A stretch of DNA of 64,000 nucleotides from Desulfitobacterium chlororespirans DSM 11544. GTDB lineage: Bacteria; Bacillota; Desulfitobacteriia; Desulfitobacteriales; Desulfitobacteriaceae. The stretch spans positions 103,528 to 167,527 of the forward strand of contig NZ_FRDN01000016.1 of NCBI RefSeq assembly GCF_900143285.1, in the 5' to 3' direction. Shown here in pieces: positions 35,084 to 45,493 of this stretch (positions within the stretch are counted from its first letter, which is position 1; every line of letters starts with the position of its first letter). The position numbers were made by a program, and so were the translations under genes. The notes under the pieces are model-generated. The model ran no database searches. It was not told the origin of the DNA and saw only the letters and a program-made list of their open reading frames with translations.

Positions 35084-38000
35084 ATGGAAGTAACTCGTCG
35101 TGGGTTCCTGAAGCTTTCTGGGGCATCTCTGTTTGCTTTGGCTTCCGGTCTTGGCTTTGATCCACAGATCGCCCAAGCCCAGGGATTTAGTCTTAGAATT
35201 GAAGGAACAACAAAGATTCCTAGCATCTGCCATTTCTGTTCTGGTGGGTGCGGCTTGCTGCTTCATATTAAAGATGGAAAACTCGTTTATCTGGATGGAG
35301 ACCCGGATAATCCAGTGAATTCCGGTGCCCTGTGTCCGAAAGGGGCCAGTCTGGGTCACGTGGCCAATTCTAAGGACCGTGTCACAAAGCCCAGATACAG
35401 AGCTCCCGGGTCCAGTGAGTGGCAGGATATTTCCTGGGATGAAGCGATTAATAAGATTGCTTCAAAGATCAAGGAAGTGCGTGAGGCGACCTGGATGGAC
35501 ACGGAGGAAATCGGCGGTAAGACTTATGCTGTAAATCGCGCCGAGGGTATTGCCGTTTTGGGTTCAGCCGAAGTGGATAATGAAGAGTCCTACCTGATCA
35601 AAAAGCTGTCCGAGCTGATCGGAACACCTTATAACGAACACCAGGCCCGGATATGACACGCTCCCACGGTGGCAAGTTTGTCACCTTCATTTGGCCGCGG
35701 AGCTATGACCAACTCATGGACGGATATGCAAAACACGAAATGCTTCCTGATTGCCGGCAGCAACTGTGCGGAGAACCATCCCATAGCCATGCGTTGGATC
35801 AATAAAGCCAAAGAAAACGGCGCCAAGGTGATCGTGGTGGATCCAAGGTTTACCCGTACCGCCTCCCAAGCAGATATTTTTGCCCAGGTTCGTCCCGGTG
35901 CAGATATTGCTTATTTAAATGCAATTATCAATTATATTCTGGAGAACAAACTCTATGATGAAGAGTATGTACTCAACCACACCAATGCACTGTACAAGAT
36001 CAGTAAAGACTTTAAATTTGACGATGGACTGTTTTCCGGATTTGATCCCGAGAACAAAAAGTACAATTTTGATAGCTGGGCTTACCAGCTCAATGCTGAA
36101 AACAAACCGGTCATGGCGGAAAGTCTGGATGATCCTGATTGCGTATTTGGCAAGCTTAAAGAGCATTTTTCCCGTTACACTCTGGAAGTAGGAGCCGATA
36201 TCAGCGGTATACCTGCCGAAAAGATCAAAGAGATCGCGGATACCTTCTGCAACACCAGACCGGGGAGTATTCTTTATGCACTGGGCATGACCCAACACAC
36301 CACCGGTGTTCAGGGAATCCGCAGCTACGCAATCATCCAGCTGCTTTTGGGCAATGTGGGTAAAGCAGGCAGCGGCATCCAAGCCTTGCGTGGTGAGCCC
36401 AATGTTCAAGGCTCCACCGATATGGCCAATCTCTTTAATAACCTGCCGGGTTACTTGCCGGCCCCGGTTCATACGGATAAGGATCTGCGCAGTTATCTGG
36501 TGCGCAGCGGCTCGGCTTTTGAAAGGCATATTGTCTCTCAGCTCAAAGCTTGGTTTGGCGAAAATGCCACCAAAGAAAATGATTATTGCTTTAATTACCT
36601 GCCTAAGTACAACTCAGGCAAGAATTACAGCATGGTAAAACTTTGGGAAGCTGCCAATAGCGGACAATTCAAAATGCTGCTTAATTTTGGCTCGAATTCC
36701 ATGGTATCCATCCCTAACCGGCAAATCGTCCGTGAAGGCTTGGCAAAGCTGGATATGCTGGTCATCGCGGATGTTTATGAGGTTGAAACCGCCCAATTCT
36801 GGCGTGAAAAGGATCCGACCACAGGCGAGCTCCTGGTCGATCCGGCCAAAATCAACACGGAGGTTATTCTGCTTCCCGCAGCTTTTGTTTATGAAAAAGG
36901 GGGAACACTATCCAATTCCGGCCGCTGGATTCAGTGGAAGGATGCTGCCTTGAAGCCGCCCGGGGAAGCCAAGCCCGACCTGGATATTCTGGACCATATC
37001 TATCATAAGCTTAAAGAGCTTTATGCCGGCAGTACCGATCCTAAGGATGAGCCTATTCTCAAGGCCCGGTGGGATTATGGTCATGAACCGGATCCGCTGA
37101 AAGTTCTTCAGGAGATCAGTGGTTATGATGAAACAACCGGTAAAGTGCTGCCTACCTTGGCTGATTATTTAAAGGCTCCTATCGGTTCAGCCTCCTCAGG
37201 CTGTTGGATTTATGCAGGTGTTACAGGCAACGGTAATCTGGCTGCCCGCCGGGACAACAGTGATCCCTCGGAGCTCGGTTTATACCGTAATTGGAGCTTC
37301 TCCTGGCCGGGTAACATCCGCATCCTCTATAACCGTGGCTCCTGTGATATGAACGGTCAGCCACTGGATGAAAACCGCAAGCTGATTTGGTGGGATGCGG
37401 CCAAGAATTCTTGGGAAGGCAATGACGGTGCTGATGTACCGGACAAAACCAAAGGCCCGGATACCCCGGAAGGAAAACAAGTTTTCCGCATGAATCCTGA
37501 AGGAGTAGGACGTTTATTCACTGCGAAATATTTCAGTGGAATTCCTGCCACACCCGCAGCAGATGGCTTGCCGCATATTGGCGTTAGGCCGGCCGGTCAA
37601 TGTAATGACGGTCCTTTGCCGGAGTTTTATGAGCCGGTGGAAAGCCCGACGGTCAATAGTCTGCATCCGGATGTAAGCTCTAATCCTACCGTGCCCATCC
37701 CGAACTTCCTGCCTGGTGTTACGAACCATGGCAGCAAGGAAGATTTCCCTTATGTACTAACGACCTATGCCTTAGTTGAGCATTTCTGCGCAGGCGGGAT
37801 TACGAGAAATATTCCCATGCTCAATGAGCTGATGCCGCAGCCCTTTGCCGAGATCAGCAAAAATCTGGCCCAAAAGATCGGAGTCAAAGAAGGGGACATG
37901 GTAGAAGTATCTTCTGCCCGTGGCAAAGTTCAAGTAGTTGCACTGGTAACGGACAGAATTCAGACCTTAAAGATCAACGGTCAGGATTCCGAAACCATTG

Positions 38001-38134
38001 GTATGCCTTGGAGTTGGGGCTTCGCATCCCTAAGTCCCGGACCGACGACCAACAACCTGACCATCAGCGCCATCGATCCCACGGCAGGCACCCCGGAATA
38101 TAAATGCTGCCTGGTCAACATAAGGAGGGCGTAG
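35084..38134 (+). CDS. fdhA: Selenocysteine-containing formate dehydrogenase, alpha subunit (UGA at 35654-35656 read as Sec)
   Basis: Catalytic Mo/W-bis-MGD subunit of a membrane-bound, outward-facing (FdnG-type) formate dehydrogenase, about 1016 aa. The N-terminus has a Tat signal with RRGFLK, then the [4Fe-4S] motif CHFCSGGCG with a later GALCPKGAS. The in-frame TGA at codon 191 is flanked by QARI and HAPTVASL, where the family has selenocysteine next to a catalytic His. The two open segments on either side continue in one frame, and a SECIS-like hairpin lies 11 bases after the TGA. The C-terminal part has the molybdopterin-dinucleotide-binding beta barrel. First of fdhA-B-C-E, followed by the tRNA and factors that read the UGA. 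Confidence 0.95.
35668..35685 (+). promoter_or_regulatory. Bacterial SECIS-like hairpin in fdhA
   Basis: GGTGGC (35668-35673) pairs with GTCACC (35680-35685), one G.T pair, around the loop AAGTTT, 11 bases after the UGA. Placement and a small apical loop fit the SelB-binding element of formate dehydrogenase mRNAs. Confidence 0.75.
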
Positions 38135-38137
38135 CAG

Positions 38138-38953
38138 ATGAGTAAAAAAATGATTCTCGTGGACACCTCTAAATGTACCGGCTGCAAGGCCTGTTCCGCA
38201 GCCTGCAAGGAATGGAATGAGCTACCGGCTGTTAAGACATCATTGGTCAAAAGTTATCAGTCGACCAAAGATTTGGATCCTAACACCTACACTTATATTG
38301 CCTTCGATGAAAAATACGAAAACAATACCATGCTTTGGATGATGAGGAAAGCTCAATGCTTTCATTGTGCCGATGCTGCCTGCTTAAAAGCCTGCTCCTC
38401 TGAGGCTATCTCCAAAACGGAGACCGGATTTACAATCATTGATGAGGACAAATGCATCGGCTGCGGATACTGCGTGACCAACTGCCCCTTTGATATTCCC
38501 AGGATTGATCAGACAACCCAAAAGGCCACCAAGTGCACCGGCTGCTGGGAACGGGTGGAAAATGGCCTTGAGCCCGCCTGTGTCGCCATTTGCCAGCCGG
38601 GAACCCTGACCTTTGGGGATGATGCCGAAATGATGCAAAAGGCTGAACAGCGCTTGTCTGAGCTGAAGCAGAGATATCCCAAGGCCAATCTCTATGGCAA
38701 GGATGTCGTAGGAGGAACACTTTATAAGTACATCCTCCTGGATACTCCGGAATCCTATGGTTTGCCGGCCAATCCCACGGTTCCCTTTACCCTGACCCTT
38801 TGGAAGGATATCGCCCGCCCGCTGGGTGCGATTGCTTGCGGTGGCGCGGCGGCAGCAGTTCTTGTTGGAACTTTGGTCAATGTGGCTAAAGGAAATTACA
38901 GCAAGGAGCATTTTGTTGAAGATGACCACCAGGGGAAAGGAGGGTCACTGTAA
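38138..38953 (+). CDS. fdhB: Formate dehydrogenase beta subunit (four [4Fe-4S] clusters)
   Basis: Electron-transfer subunit of the FdnH type, 271 aa. It carries four cysteine groups: CTGCKACSAACKEW, CFHCADAACLKAC, CIGCGYCVTNCPF and CTGCWERV with a later CVAICQP. A single C-terminal membrane helix (about residues 225-250, AIACGGAAAAVLVGTLV) anchors it facing the alpha subunit, which is exported by Tat. It starts 3 bp after fdhA with AAGGAGGGC. Confidence 0.94.
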   Translation: MSKKMILVDTSKCTGCKACSAACKEWNELPAVKTSLVKSYQSTKDLDPNTYTYIAFDEKYENNTMLWMMRKAQCFHCADAACLKACSSEAISKTETGFTIIDEDKCIGCGYCVTNCPFDIPRIDQTTQKATKCTGCWERVENGLEPACVAICQPGTLTFGDDAEMMQKAEQRLSELKQRYPKANLYGKDVVGGTLYKYILLDTPESYGLPANPTVPFTLTLWKDIARPLGAIACGGAAAAVLVGTLVNVAKGNYSKEHFVEDDHQGKGGSL

Positions 38954-39636
38954 TGGCACAAAACTCCAAACAAGTCCCGGAAGGAAAAGTTCTGAGATTT
39001 ACAGATGGGGAACGATTCAGTCACTGGGTTCATGCAGTTTCCTTTTTAATTCTTCTCTTTACGGGTTTAGCGGTTCTCTCTGTAACCTTTCGGCCGGCTA
39101 TGGCCATCGTCGGAGGAATTGACAACGCCCGCATGATTCACCGGGTTGCGGCCCTCTTCTTTGCCGTTGCTGTCGGCATGAAGTTCTTTATCGGTGACAC
39201 CAAACATCACTGGGGGTGGATTCGTTCTGTCTTTACTTGGACGAAGGCCGATGTGATGCATGTCAAAGCCTTTGCCGTGGAATTCTTCGGCGGGCATGGC
39301 AATTACCCTCCCCAGGCAAAATTCAACGGAGGGGAAAAAATCAACTCCCTCTTCACGATTTTTGGCTCTATCTTTATCACCATCAGCGGGTTGATCATGT
39401 GGTTTCCCCAGTACTTCCCCATAGGCTTAGTGCGCATAGCCTATCCTGTTCACGACCTATCCATGATTTTCATGACCACGGCTCTGATCGGGCATCTCTA
39501 CCTGGCCCTGATCCATCCGGAATCACGGGCTGCTCTGCCGGGCATGCTTAAGGGTTATGTATCCAAAGGCTTTGCTAAGTCCCATCATGGCGCTTGGTAT
39601 GAGGAGATTGAAAAGCAGGAAAAGGCGGGGAAATAG
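38953..39636 (+). CDS. fdhC: Formate dehydrogenase gamma subunit (cytochrome b)
   Basis: Membrane cytochrome b of the FdnI family, 227 aa with four helices, passing electrons to menaquinone. Candidate haem ligands: His in FSHWVHAVSF and MIHRVAALFF, and PVHDLSMIF and IGHLYLALIHPE near the end. ATG 38953 shares its A with the fdhB stop codon, so translation is coupled. Confidence 0.93.
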   Translation: MAQNSKQVPEGKVLRFTDGERFSHWVHAVSFLILLFTGLAVLSVTFRPAMAIVGGIDNARMIHRVAALFFAVAVGMKFFIGDTKHHWGWIRSVFTWTKADVMHVKAFAVEFFGGHGNYPPQAKFNGGEKINSLFTIFGSIFITISGLIMWFPQYFPIGLVRIAYPVHDLSMIFMTTALIGHLYLALIHPESRAALPGMLKGYVSKGFAKSHHGAWYEEIEKQEKAGK

Positions 39637-39686
39637 GTTGATCAGCTGCTTATAATGATAGCTTCATCAGCAAATAAATGATCCGG

Positions 39687-39734
39687 TCTGCTGCCGGCCC
39701 GGGTGCCGGTTTGGGCTTAAGGGTTGGCGGCAGA
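39687..39734 (+). other. Hairpin between fdhC and fdhE
   Basis: TCTGCTGCC (39687-39695) pairs with GGCGGCAGA (39726-39734), one T.G pair, enclosing a GC-rich CCGG-containing loop that can pair internally. It lies 9 bases before the fdhE ribosome site and may set its expression relative to fdhABC. Confidence 0.5.
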
Positions 39735-39755
39735 CTTCCTATAGGAGGAAACGTT

Positions 39756-40484
39756 GTGCGGAAAAATATTCTGACCACTGAACAAGAAGAACAGCATTTG
39801 GTTGCAGTAAAAGATAACTATCTGAAGTTGCAGGGGGAAATAAAGCTTTGGCAGCAGGAGCATGCTTCCAGCCTGGCGGCTGATTTCCAGCTTAAGCCTG
39901 CCTCCCCGCGGTTTACTTTGGATAATTTGCCTGAAGAAAGCATTATTGATTTGTGGCAAAGACTCAATCAAGTTGCCGATGAACCACAGGAAAAAGCTGA
40001 TTTGCGCACCCTCCTGGAACAATTTAAGCAGGGCGATCCTCTGGATAATCCAGCTGCTGCCCGATTGCAACTGGCTCTGGCCGGTGTTGCCCAGATGCTC
40101 TGCCAACACTTGGTTCCCAAACCCGGGGAAGATAATCAACCCTTTGGGACTTGCCCGGTCTGCGGAGAAAAACATTTTATGACCCTTTTGGCTCCGCCGG
40201 TCGGCAAACGCTACCAGCAATGCCTGGTCTGCGGTTATCAGCGGCCTGTTGATGCTTCCGGCTGTGCTTGTTGCGGCAGCATGGATGCCAAAAAACAAAC
40301 CTACCTTAAATCTGAACAGTATCCTGGGATGGAAGTAGCGGTCTGTGCTGACTGCGGCTCTTATTTCAAGCAGGTGGATCTGAGAGAATTAAGTGTCGAC
40401 GATCTGGTCTGGGAGGATATACGGACTATGCCACTCAACTATGCTGCCGAAAAATGGCTGGCCGGGCAACATGGTTGGAATTAG
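39756..40484 (+). CDS. fdhE: Formate dehydrogenase accessory protein FdhE
   Basis: Rubredoxin-like assembly factor required for activity of FdnG-type formate dehydrogenases. The 242-aa product starts at GTG 39756, selected by AGGAGG at 39743-39748; earlier codons would place the hairpin inside the gene. The C-terminal half has four CxxC knuckles: CPVCGEKH, CLVCGYQ, CACCGS and CADCGSY, for one or two iron or zinc sites. The helical N-terminal half is poorly conserved. Confidence 0.9.
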   Translation: MRKNILTTEQEEQHLVAVKDNYLKLQGEIKLWQQEHASSLAADFQLKPASPRFTLDNLPEESIIDLWQRLNQVADEPQEKADLRTLLEQFKQGDPLDNPAAARLQLALAGVAQMLCQHLVPKPGEDNQPFGTCPVCGEKHFMTLLAPPVGKRYQQCLVCGYQRPVDASGCACCGSMDAKKQTYLKSEQYPGMEVAVCADCGSYFKQVDLRELSVDDLVWEDIRTMPLNYAAEKWLAGQHGWN

Positions 40485-40512
40485 GTAACATTTAAGAAAT
40501 TGAGATGCCTAT

Positions 40513-40542
40513 TTGAAAAGCATACCAGGTATGATATATAAT
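40513..40542 (+). promoter_or_regulatory. Promoter of the tRNA-Sec gene
   Basis: TTGAAA (40513-40518), 18 bp, TATAAT (40537-40542), 7 bp before the mature tRNA 5' end. Confidence 0.85.
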
Positions 40543-40549
40543 ACACTAT

Positions 40550-40646
40550 GGGAATGGATGGATCCCGGTGGGTTCCGCGGACTTCAAATCCGTTGTCGGG
40601 TGGGTGATCCGGCCGAGGTAGGTTCGACTCCTACACATTCCCGCCA
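40550..40646 (+). tRNA. selC: tRNA-Sec (anticodon TCA)
   Basis: A 97-nt tRNA with encoded CCA. GGGAATG (40550-40556) pairs with CATTCCC before the G-CCA end; the anticodon stem is GCGGA/TCCGT with the loop CTTCAAA, so the anticodon TCA (40584-40586) reads UGA. The long variable arm and the T-arm GTAGG-TTCGACT-CCTAC are typical of bacterial tRNA-Sec. The eighth acceptor pair expected for this class is G-A here, which I note as unusual. It lies between fdhE and selA. Confidence 0.95.
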
Positions 40647-40736
40647 AAGAATGTAATAATGGTGATTTGCGGACATGATCAACGCAGTGTGCTCTCTGCT
40701 CAATTCATGTCCCTTTGCTATGAGGAGGCACTGTTT

Positions 40737-42167
40737 TTGGAGAAGGATTTAGAACGATTAAAGGCGCTGAGAACCATCGCTCCGATGAATGAAATCCTGG
40801 ATCATCCTGAAGTTGCGGCCTTGGCCGAGCGGATTGGCAAAGCTGTGCTTGGTGAAACAATAACCCAGGTCATCGATGATTACAGAAAACAGTTGCTTGG
40901 AGATAAGTCCTTTGCGGCATCTATGTCCCACCAGTCCCGCCAGGAGATCACCTTGCATTTGGTTCAGGAACTCAAAGATAAGCTCGATGCACAGGATAGT
41001 ACCTGCCTGAAAAAATTGATCAATGCCACAGGAATTGTTCTGCATACGAATCTGGGCAGGGCCCCTCTGCCTGATTCAGCCATCGGCTTAATTCAAGAAG
41101 TCAATGAAGGTTACAGCAATCTTGAATTTGATCTGGAAACCGGCAACAGGGGTTCCCGCCATACCCATATCGAACCTCTGATTACCCGTTTAACCGGCGC
41201 TGAGAGCGCCATGGTGGTCAACAATAATGCTGCGGCAGTGTTTATAAGCCTTAATACCTTAGCTAAGCAGAGAGACGTCATTATTTCCAGAGGGCAACAG
41301 GTGGAAATTGGCGGAAGCTTCCGTATACCGGATATTATCGCCTCCAGTGGCTGCACGATGCTCGAAGTCGGCACAACGAACAAAACGAAGCGAGATGATT
41401 ATGCCAAAGCGATTACGGAAAATACGGCCGTATTGTTGAAAGTTCATACTAGCAATTATAAAATCTCCGGTTTCACGGAAGAAGTGCCACTTCAGGATTT
41501 AGTGGAGCTGGGCAAAATAAAAAATGTACTGGTGATGGAGGATTTGGGCAGTGGCTGCCTTTATGATCTGACCAGAATCGGACTGCCCCATGAACCGACC
41601 GTACAGGAAGTCATCGCCGGCGGTGCGGATCTTGTCACCTTTAGTGGGGATAAATTGCTGGGCGGTCCGCAGATTGGTGTCATCGCCGGCAAAAAGACCT
41701 TGATCGACAAGATTAAAAAGAATCCTTTTGCCCGCATTGTCCGTTGCGATAAAAGCTCTATTGCGGCTTTAACTGCAGTTCTGAAACTCTATCTGAATCC
41801 TGAAAAAGCCCTTGCCCAGATCCCCGCCTTAAACATGCTGGCCTTAAAAGAGGTAGATTTGCTGCTGCGGGCGGAGGAACTGGAACGGCAGCTCCAGACC
41901 GCCCTGGGTAAACGTTGTCAAATGGAAATCGTGGATGTTGATGATGAAGCAGGGGGTGGTTCTTTGCCGGATGTTCTGTTAAAAGGCAAGGCTGTATCCT
42001 TAACGATCGACGGTTTATCGGCCAACCGGCTCCAGGACCTCCTCAGACAAGAGCCCATCCCGATTATTTGCCGGATCGTTAAAGACAAAGTCCTGCTGAA
42101 TGTCCGCACTCTGTCAGAAAAGGAATTTCCCCTCATTACGCAAACCATGCAGAGCATCGTGGGGTGA
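40737..42167 (+). CDS. selA: L-seryl-tRNA(Sec) selenium transferase SelA
   Basis: PLP enzyme that converts seryl-tRNA-Sec to selenocysteyl-tRNA-Sec using selenophosphate. Aspartate-aminotransferase-like fold with [26 protein letters not shown] and the PLP-lysine strand [15 protein letters not shown] 40737 is chosen because GAGGAGG (40722-40728) stands 8 bp before it; an ATG at 40659 in the same frame would add 26 residues without a ribosome site. The 476-aa product is the usual length. It is followed by selB after 4 bp. Confidence 0.94.
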   Translation: MEKDLERLKALRTIAPMNEILDHPEVAALAERIGKAVLGETITQVIDDYRKQLLGDKSFAASMSHQSRQEITLHLVQELKDKLDAQDSTCLKKLINATGIVLHTNLGRAPLPDSAIGLIQEVNEGYSNLEFDLETGNRGSRHTHIEPLITRLTGAESAMVVNNNAAAVFISLNTLAKQRDVIISRGQQVEIGGSFRIPDIIASSGCTMLEVGTTNKTKRDDYAKAITENTAVLLKVHTSNYKISGFTEEVPLQDLVELGKIKNVLVMEDLGSGCLYDLTRIGLPHEPTVQEVIAGGADLVTFSGDKLLGGPQIGVIAGKKTLIDKIKKNPFARIVRCDKSSIAALTAVLKLYLNPEKALAQIPALNMLALKEVDLLLRAEELERQLQTALGKRCQMEIVDVDDEAGGGSLPDVLLKGKAVSLTIDGLSANRLQDLLRQEPIPIICRIVKDKVLLNVRTLSEKEFPLITQTMQSIVG

Positions 42168-42171
42168 ATTG

Positions 42172-44076
42172 ATGAAAAAGATTGTCTTAGGAACCGCCGG
42201 GCATATTGACCACGGCAAAACATCCTTAGTGAGAAAACTGACTGGTATTGATACAGATCGCCTTGAGGAAGAGAAGCGGCGGGGGATGACCATTGAACTG
42301 GGCTTTGCCTCCCTGACCCTGCCCTCAGGTCAAACTGTATCCATCATTGATGTGCCCGGACATGAGAAATTCGTGAAGACCATGGTGGCCGGTGTCACCG
42401 GTATCGATCTTGTGATGTTGGTCATTGCCGCTGATGAAGGTATTATGCCGCAAACCAGAGAGCATCTGGATATTTTAAACCTGCTCAATGTTACAACCGG
42501 GGTTATCGCCCTGACCAAAACGGATCTTGTGGACGACGAGTGGCTGGAAATGATCATTGAAGATATTCAGAATACACTGCAAGGGACAACTTTGGCAGAA
42601 AGCCCCATGGTCCATGTATCTTCCGTGACCGGGGAAGGGATTTCTCAACTGAGGGAAACCTTGGATCAGCTTGCCCGGAAAGTTCAAACCAAGGAAAGCC
42701 AGGAACTGTTCCGATTGCCCATAGACAGAGTCTTTTCTATGTCAGGTCACGGGACTGTAATCACCGGCACGATAACCAGCGGAGTGGTTCGCAAAGGCGA
42801 TACCCTGGCCATCTATCCTTCCGGACTTAATGCACGGGTCAAGGGAATTCAGGTCCATAATATGAGTGTCGACGAAGGGACTGCCGGCGATCGGTGCGCC
42901 TTGAATCTCACCGGGATCGAAAAATCTGAAATACAGCGGGGCGACACCATTGCTCGTGAAGGAACCCTGATCCCAATCCGGATTGCGGATGTGTTGATTT
43001 ATATCGTCAAAGGCAAAGGAAATTTGGTACACAATCAAAGAGTTCATGTGCACACCGGAACGAAAGAGGTTCTGGCCCGGGTCAGGCTTCTGGGTACTGA
43101 TGAAATCCCTGAGGGGGAGAAAGGTTACGCACAGTTGCGTTTTGAAGAACCCATCGTCATCCTGCGTAAAGATCGATTTATTATCCGCAGCTACTCGCCT
43201 GCTGTGACCATCGGCGGGGGCTGGGTTTTGTATCATACCACGAAAAACAGACAGCGGTTTTCTCAGGAAAGTATGAATGCTATGAGCATCGGTGAGCATG
43301 GCACCAGGGAAGAGTTAGTCACCTTAATCTTAAATTCCTCGGAAAAACCCCTTAGTTCGGGTGACCTTTTGCAGGCTTTGAATACGGAACGGGCTGAATT
43401 ACAGGAAACCTTGGATAAGGAAGTCTCTTCAGGAAAGTTAATTATCTTGAAGGAAACTCGTAAATACTTAAGCATCAACCAATATGAAAAATATTTTAAT
43501 AAAATACAATCCGCTTTCCGGAAAATGTATCAGAAATATCCCTACCGCTACCAAATGGATAAGGAAGAACTGAAAAGCGGGGCTTTTTCCGGGATGGATC
43601 CGAAAGATTTTGCAGCATTGCTGAATTATTTTATTGCCAATCAGCGCCTGCTTTCAGATGGAAACTACCTGTCGGAACCTGATGGTAAAGCCTTAGCCAG
43701 AATCCTGGCAGCAAAGGAAACAGCCCTTATGGAAAAGGCATTTTTGGCCTATGACATGAATACAGGAAGTATTCAGCAGGCCGCCAAAGATACAACGATG
43801 AAAACAGGGGACGTTGAGGAGGTAGTGAAATTCCTGCTGAAATCAGGCAACCTGGTGGATCTGGGGCAAGGAATTCTCGTCCACAAAGAAGCTTTACAAA
43901 AAGTCTGCCAAACCATCCGTTCGTTAATGGACGTCCAAGGAACCATCAGCGTGGCGGAAGTCAGGGATGCCCTGAATATTGGCAGAAAGACCGTCGTCGC
44001 TTATTTAGAGTATTTAGACAAACTGAAAATCACCTTGAGAAAAGAGGACGTTCGCGTACCGGGAGCTCACTACTAG
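42172..44076 (+). CDS. selB: Selenocysteine-specific elongation factor SelB
   Basis: EF-Tu-like GTPase that delivers Sec-tRNA to UGA codons marked by SECIS. G motifs: [14 protein letters not shown] (G1), [12 protein letters not shown] (G3) and ALTKTDLV (G4). The C-terminal half consists of winged-helix modules that bind the SECIS hairpin. At 634 aa it is full length. ATG 42172 follows GGGGTGAATTG and the selA stop by 4 bp. Confidence 0.95.
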   Translation: MKKIVLGTAGHIDHGKTSLVRKLTGIDTDRLEEEKRRGMTIELGFASLTLPSGQTVSIIDVPGHEKFVKTMVAGVTGIDLVMLVIAADEGIMPQTREHLDILNLLNVTTGVIALTKTDLVDDEWLEMIIEDIQNTLQGTTLAESPMVHVSSVTGEGISQLRETLDQLARKVQTKESQELFRLPIDRVFSMSGHGTVITGTITSGVVRKGDTLAIYPSGLNARVKGIQVHNMSVDEGTAGDRCALNLTGIEKSEIQRGDTIAREGTLIPIRIADVLIYIVKGKGNLVHNQRVHVHTGTKEVLARVRLLGTDEIPEGEKGYAQLRFEEPIVILRKDRFIIRSYSPAVTIGGGWVLYHTTKNRQRFSQESMNAMSIGEHGTREELVTLILNSSEKPLSSGDLLQALNTERAELQETLDKEVSSGKLIILKETRKYLSINQYEKYFNKIQSAFRKMYQKYPYRYQMDKEELKSGAFSGMDPKDFAALLNYFIANQRLLSDGNYLSEPDGKALARILAAKETALMEKAFLAYDMNTGSIQQAAKDTTMKTGDVEEVVKFLLKSGNLVDLGQGILVHKEALQKVCQTIRSLMDVQGTISVAEVRDALNIGRKTVVAYLEYLDKLKITLRKEDVRVPGAHY

Positions 44077-44086
44077 GGTGAATTAA

Positions 44087-44291
44087 GGGGACAGGTCCTA
44101 TTTTTCAATCCATGGATCAAGATGACAAATGGCAGCGTTTTTTGAATTTTTGATAAAGGAAAAGGGCTGCTGCGGTTAAGACAGTCTGGAATATGACAAA
44201 AGACGGCTTCCGTGGAAGTCGTCTTTTGTCACACCTGCGACGATTGTTATGTATGATATGACGATTAATTTGAAAAATGGGACCTGTCCCT
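44087..44291. repeat. Small inverted-repeat (MITE/REP-like) element
   Basis: A 21-bp terminal inverted repeat with one mismatch flanks about 160 bp: 44088-44108 (GGGACAGGTCC followed by ATTTTTCAA after one base) and its complement at 44270-44290. The centre holds a strong hairpin. Repeats built on GGGGACAGGTCC are common in genomes carrying REP-associated Y1 transposases. No gene is inside. Confidence 0.65.
44195..44230. terminator. Bidirectional terminator hairpin between selB and the transporter operon
   Basis: A 16-bp stem (44195-44210 with 44215-44230, one G.T pair) and tetraloop CGTG. The AAAA and TTTT runs lie within the stem, so it can stop transcription coming from either converging gene. 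It is the core of the inverted-repeat element. Confidence 0.75.
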
Positions 44292-44328
44292 ATTATTTAC
44301 CTATTATTCATTGCTAATGGTGCGATGA

Positions 44329-45444
44329 TTATTTAAAAACAGAGTTTTCTACAAGAGCCTTGTATTGCTCTTCGGTCAGATCACTATGATAGAATAGCTT
44401 ATAGTAGCGTGCTGTCTCTTTATAGAGATCGTATTGAGCTTGCTCCGGATAGAGAAGCTGGGTAAGCCAAATCATGCCGATATAACGATTGACTGAAGGG
44501 GGGCTTCCCATCCAGTTATAGGGACCCAGGGGAACTTCATAATATTTGCCGTTTTTAATGGCTTTTACTTCCTGCCAGGATTTTTCTCCGGAGACAGTGC
44601 TGTAGATGCTATCCGGGGCAAAGACAATCACATCGGGGTCCCATAAAATGATTTGCTCCATATCCACAGGGTTGCCATTGCCTTTGCTGGAGACATCATT
44701 GATAACGGCGGCGTTATTGCTTATCTGATCGAGAATTTCAGCATGGTAAGAGCCTTTCGCCAGGACATTCAGGCCATTTTCACCGAGGCAATAAAGCAGA
44801 TTAGCCTTGCCGTCTTCTCCGACCTTGGCCATAATATCCTCGGTCTTCTTAAATACTTCTTCACAGTACTGGGCAAGGACTTCAGCCTCTGCCTCTTTAT
44901 TAAGCAGCTTGCCTAAAGTTCTGTAGGTTTCGGGCATCGTCTCGGTGGTCGCTCCGATATGGACTGTGGGGATGCCCACCTGATTCATGATGCCATCCAT
45001 ATCCTCAGCAATGCTGGGTTTTGTGTCGCCAATATCGATAATGATCTGAGGATCTGCTTTGGCGATTTCCTCAAGATTGAGGTCGCCTTTGCCATAAAAC
45101 TGTCCCAGTATGGGCAGGTTAGCATATTGCTGGTCCAGGTATTCTTGGGCAGAAGGGTCCCACTTGCCGGCTAAGCCGACAAACTGATCGGCGGCTAAAG
45201 GAAAGAGTACGATTTGAGCCATGGTGCCTGAGGCTGCAATCCGGGTGATGTTGGCGGGAACTTCTACAGTGCGCCCGGCTGAATCTGTAAAGCTTATCAA
45301 TTTGTCCTGGCCAGGATCTCCCTGAGCGGAAGTTTCCGGAGCGGATTCCTTGCCGCCGGGGGTGGATGCGCTTGGACTGCAGGCAGTGGTGAAGGTTACC
45401 AGGAGAGAAGCAGCCAAGAGCATGGAAATAAGTTTTTTCCTCAT
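44329..45444 (-). CDS. ABC transporter substrate-binding lipoprotein (FecB/BtuF family)
   Basis: Extracellular binding protein for a metal chelate, 371 aa. Lipoprotein signal: a hydrophobic helix ending in TFTTAC with the lipidated Cys at about residue 22. The mature part has the class III bilobal fold: ISFTDSAGRTVEVP, ITRIAASGTMAQIV, a long spine helix, and a C-terminal lobe with DPDVIVFAP. The family binds iron siderophores, haem, cobalamin or, in MolA-type members, molybdate; the ligand cannot be decided here. Last gene of a leftward three-gene operon. Confidence 0.9.
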   Translation of the reverse strand: MRKKLISMLLAASLLVTFTTACSPSASTPGGKESAPETSAQGDPGQDKLISFTDSAGRTVEVPANITRIAASGTMAQIVLFPLAADQFVGLAGKWDPSAQEYLDQQYANLPILGQFYGKGDLNLEEIAKADPQIIIDIGDTKPSIAEDMDGIMNQVGIPTVHIGATTETMPETYRTLGKLLNKEAEAEVLAQYCEEVFKKTEDIMAKVGEDGKANLLYCLGENGLNVLAKGSYHAEILDQISNNAAVINDVSSKGNGNPVDMEQIILWDPDVIVFAPDSIYSTVSGEKSWQEVKAIKNGKYYEVPLGPYNWMGSPPSVNRYIGMIWLTQLLYPEQAQYDLYKETARYYKLFYHSDLTEEQYKALVENSVFK

Positions 45445-45493
45445 AATGTGGATAATGCCTCCTTTTTCTTTTTAATATAGTTTTTTAAGATAG

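Noticed and set aside
35654..35656. TGA interrupting fdhA as evidence of a pseudogene or two separate genes
   Set aside because: The frame continues without shift on both sides, the flanking residues match the selenocysteine site of FdnG-type enzymes, a hairpin lies at SECIS distance, and tRNA-Sec, selA and selB follow.
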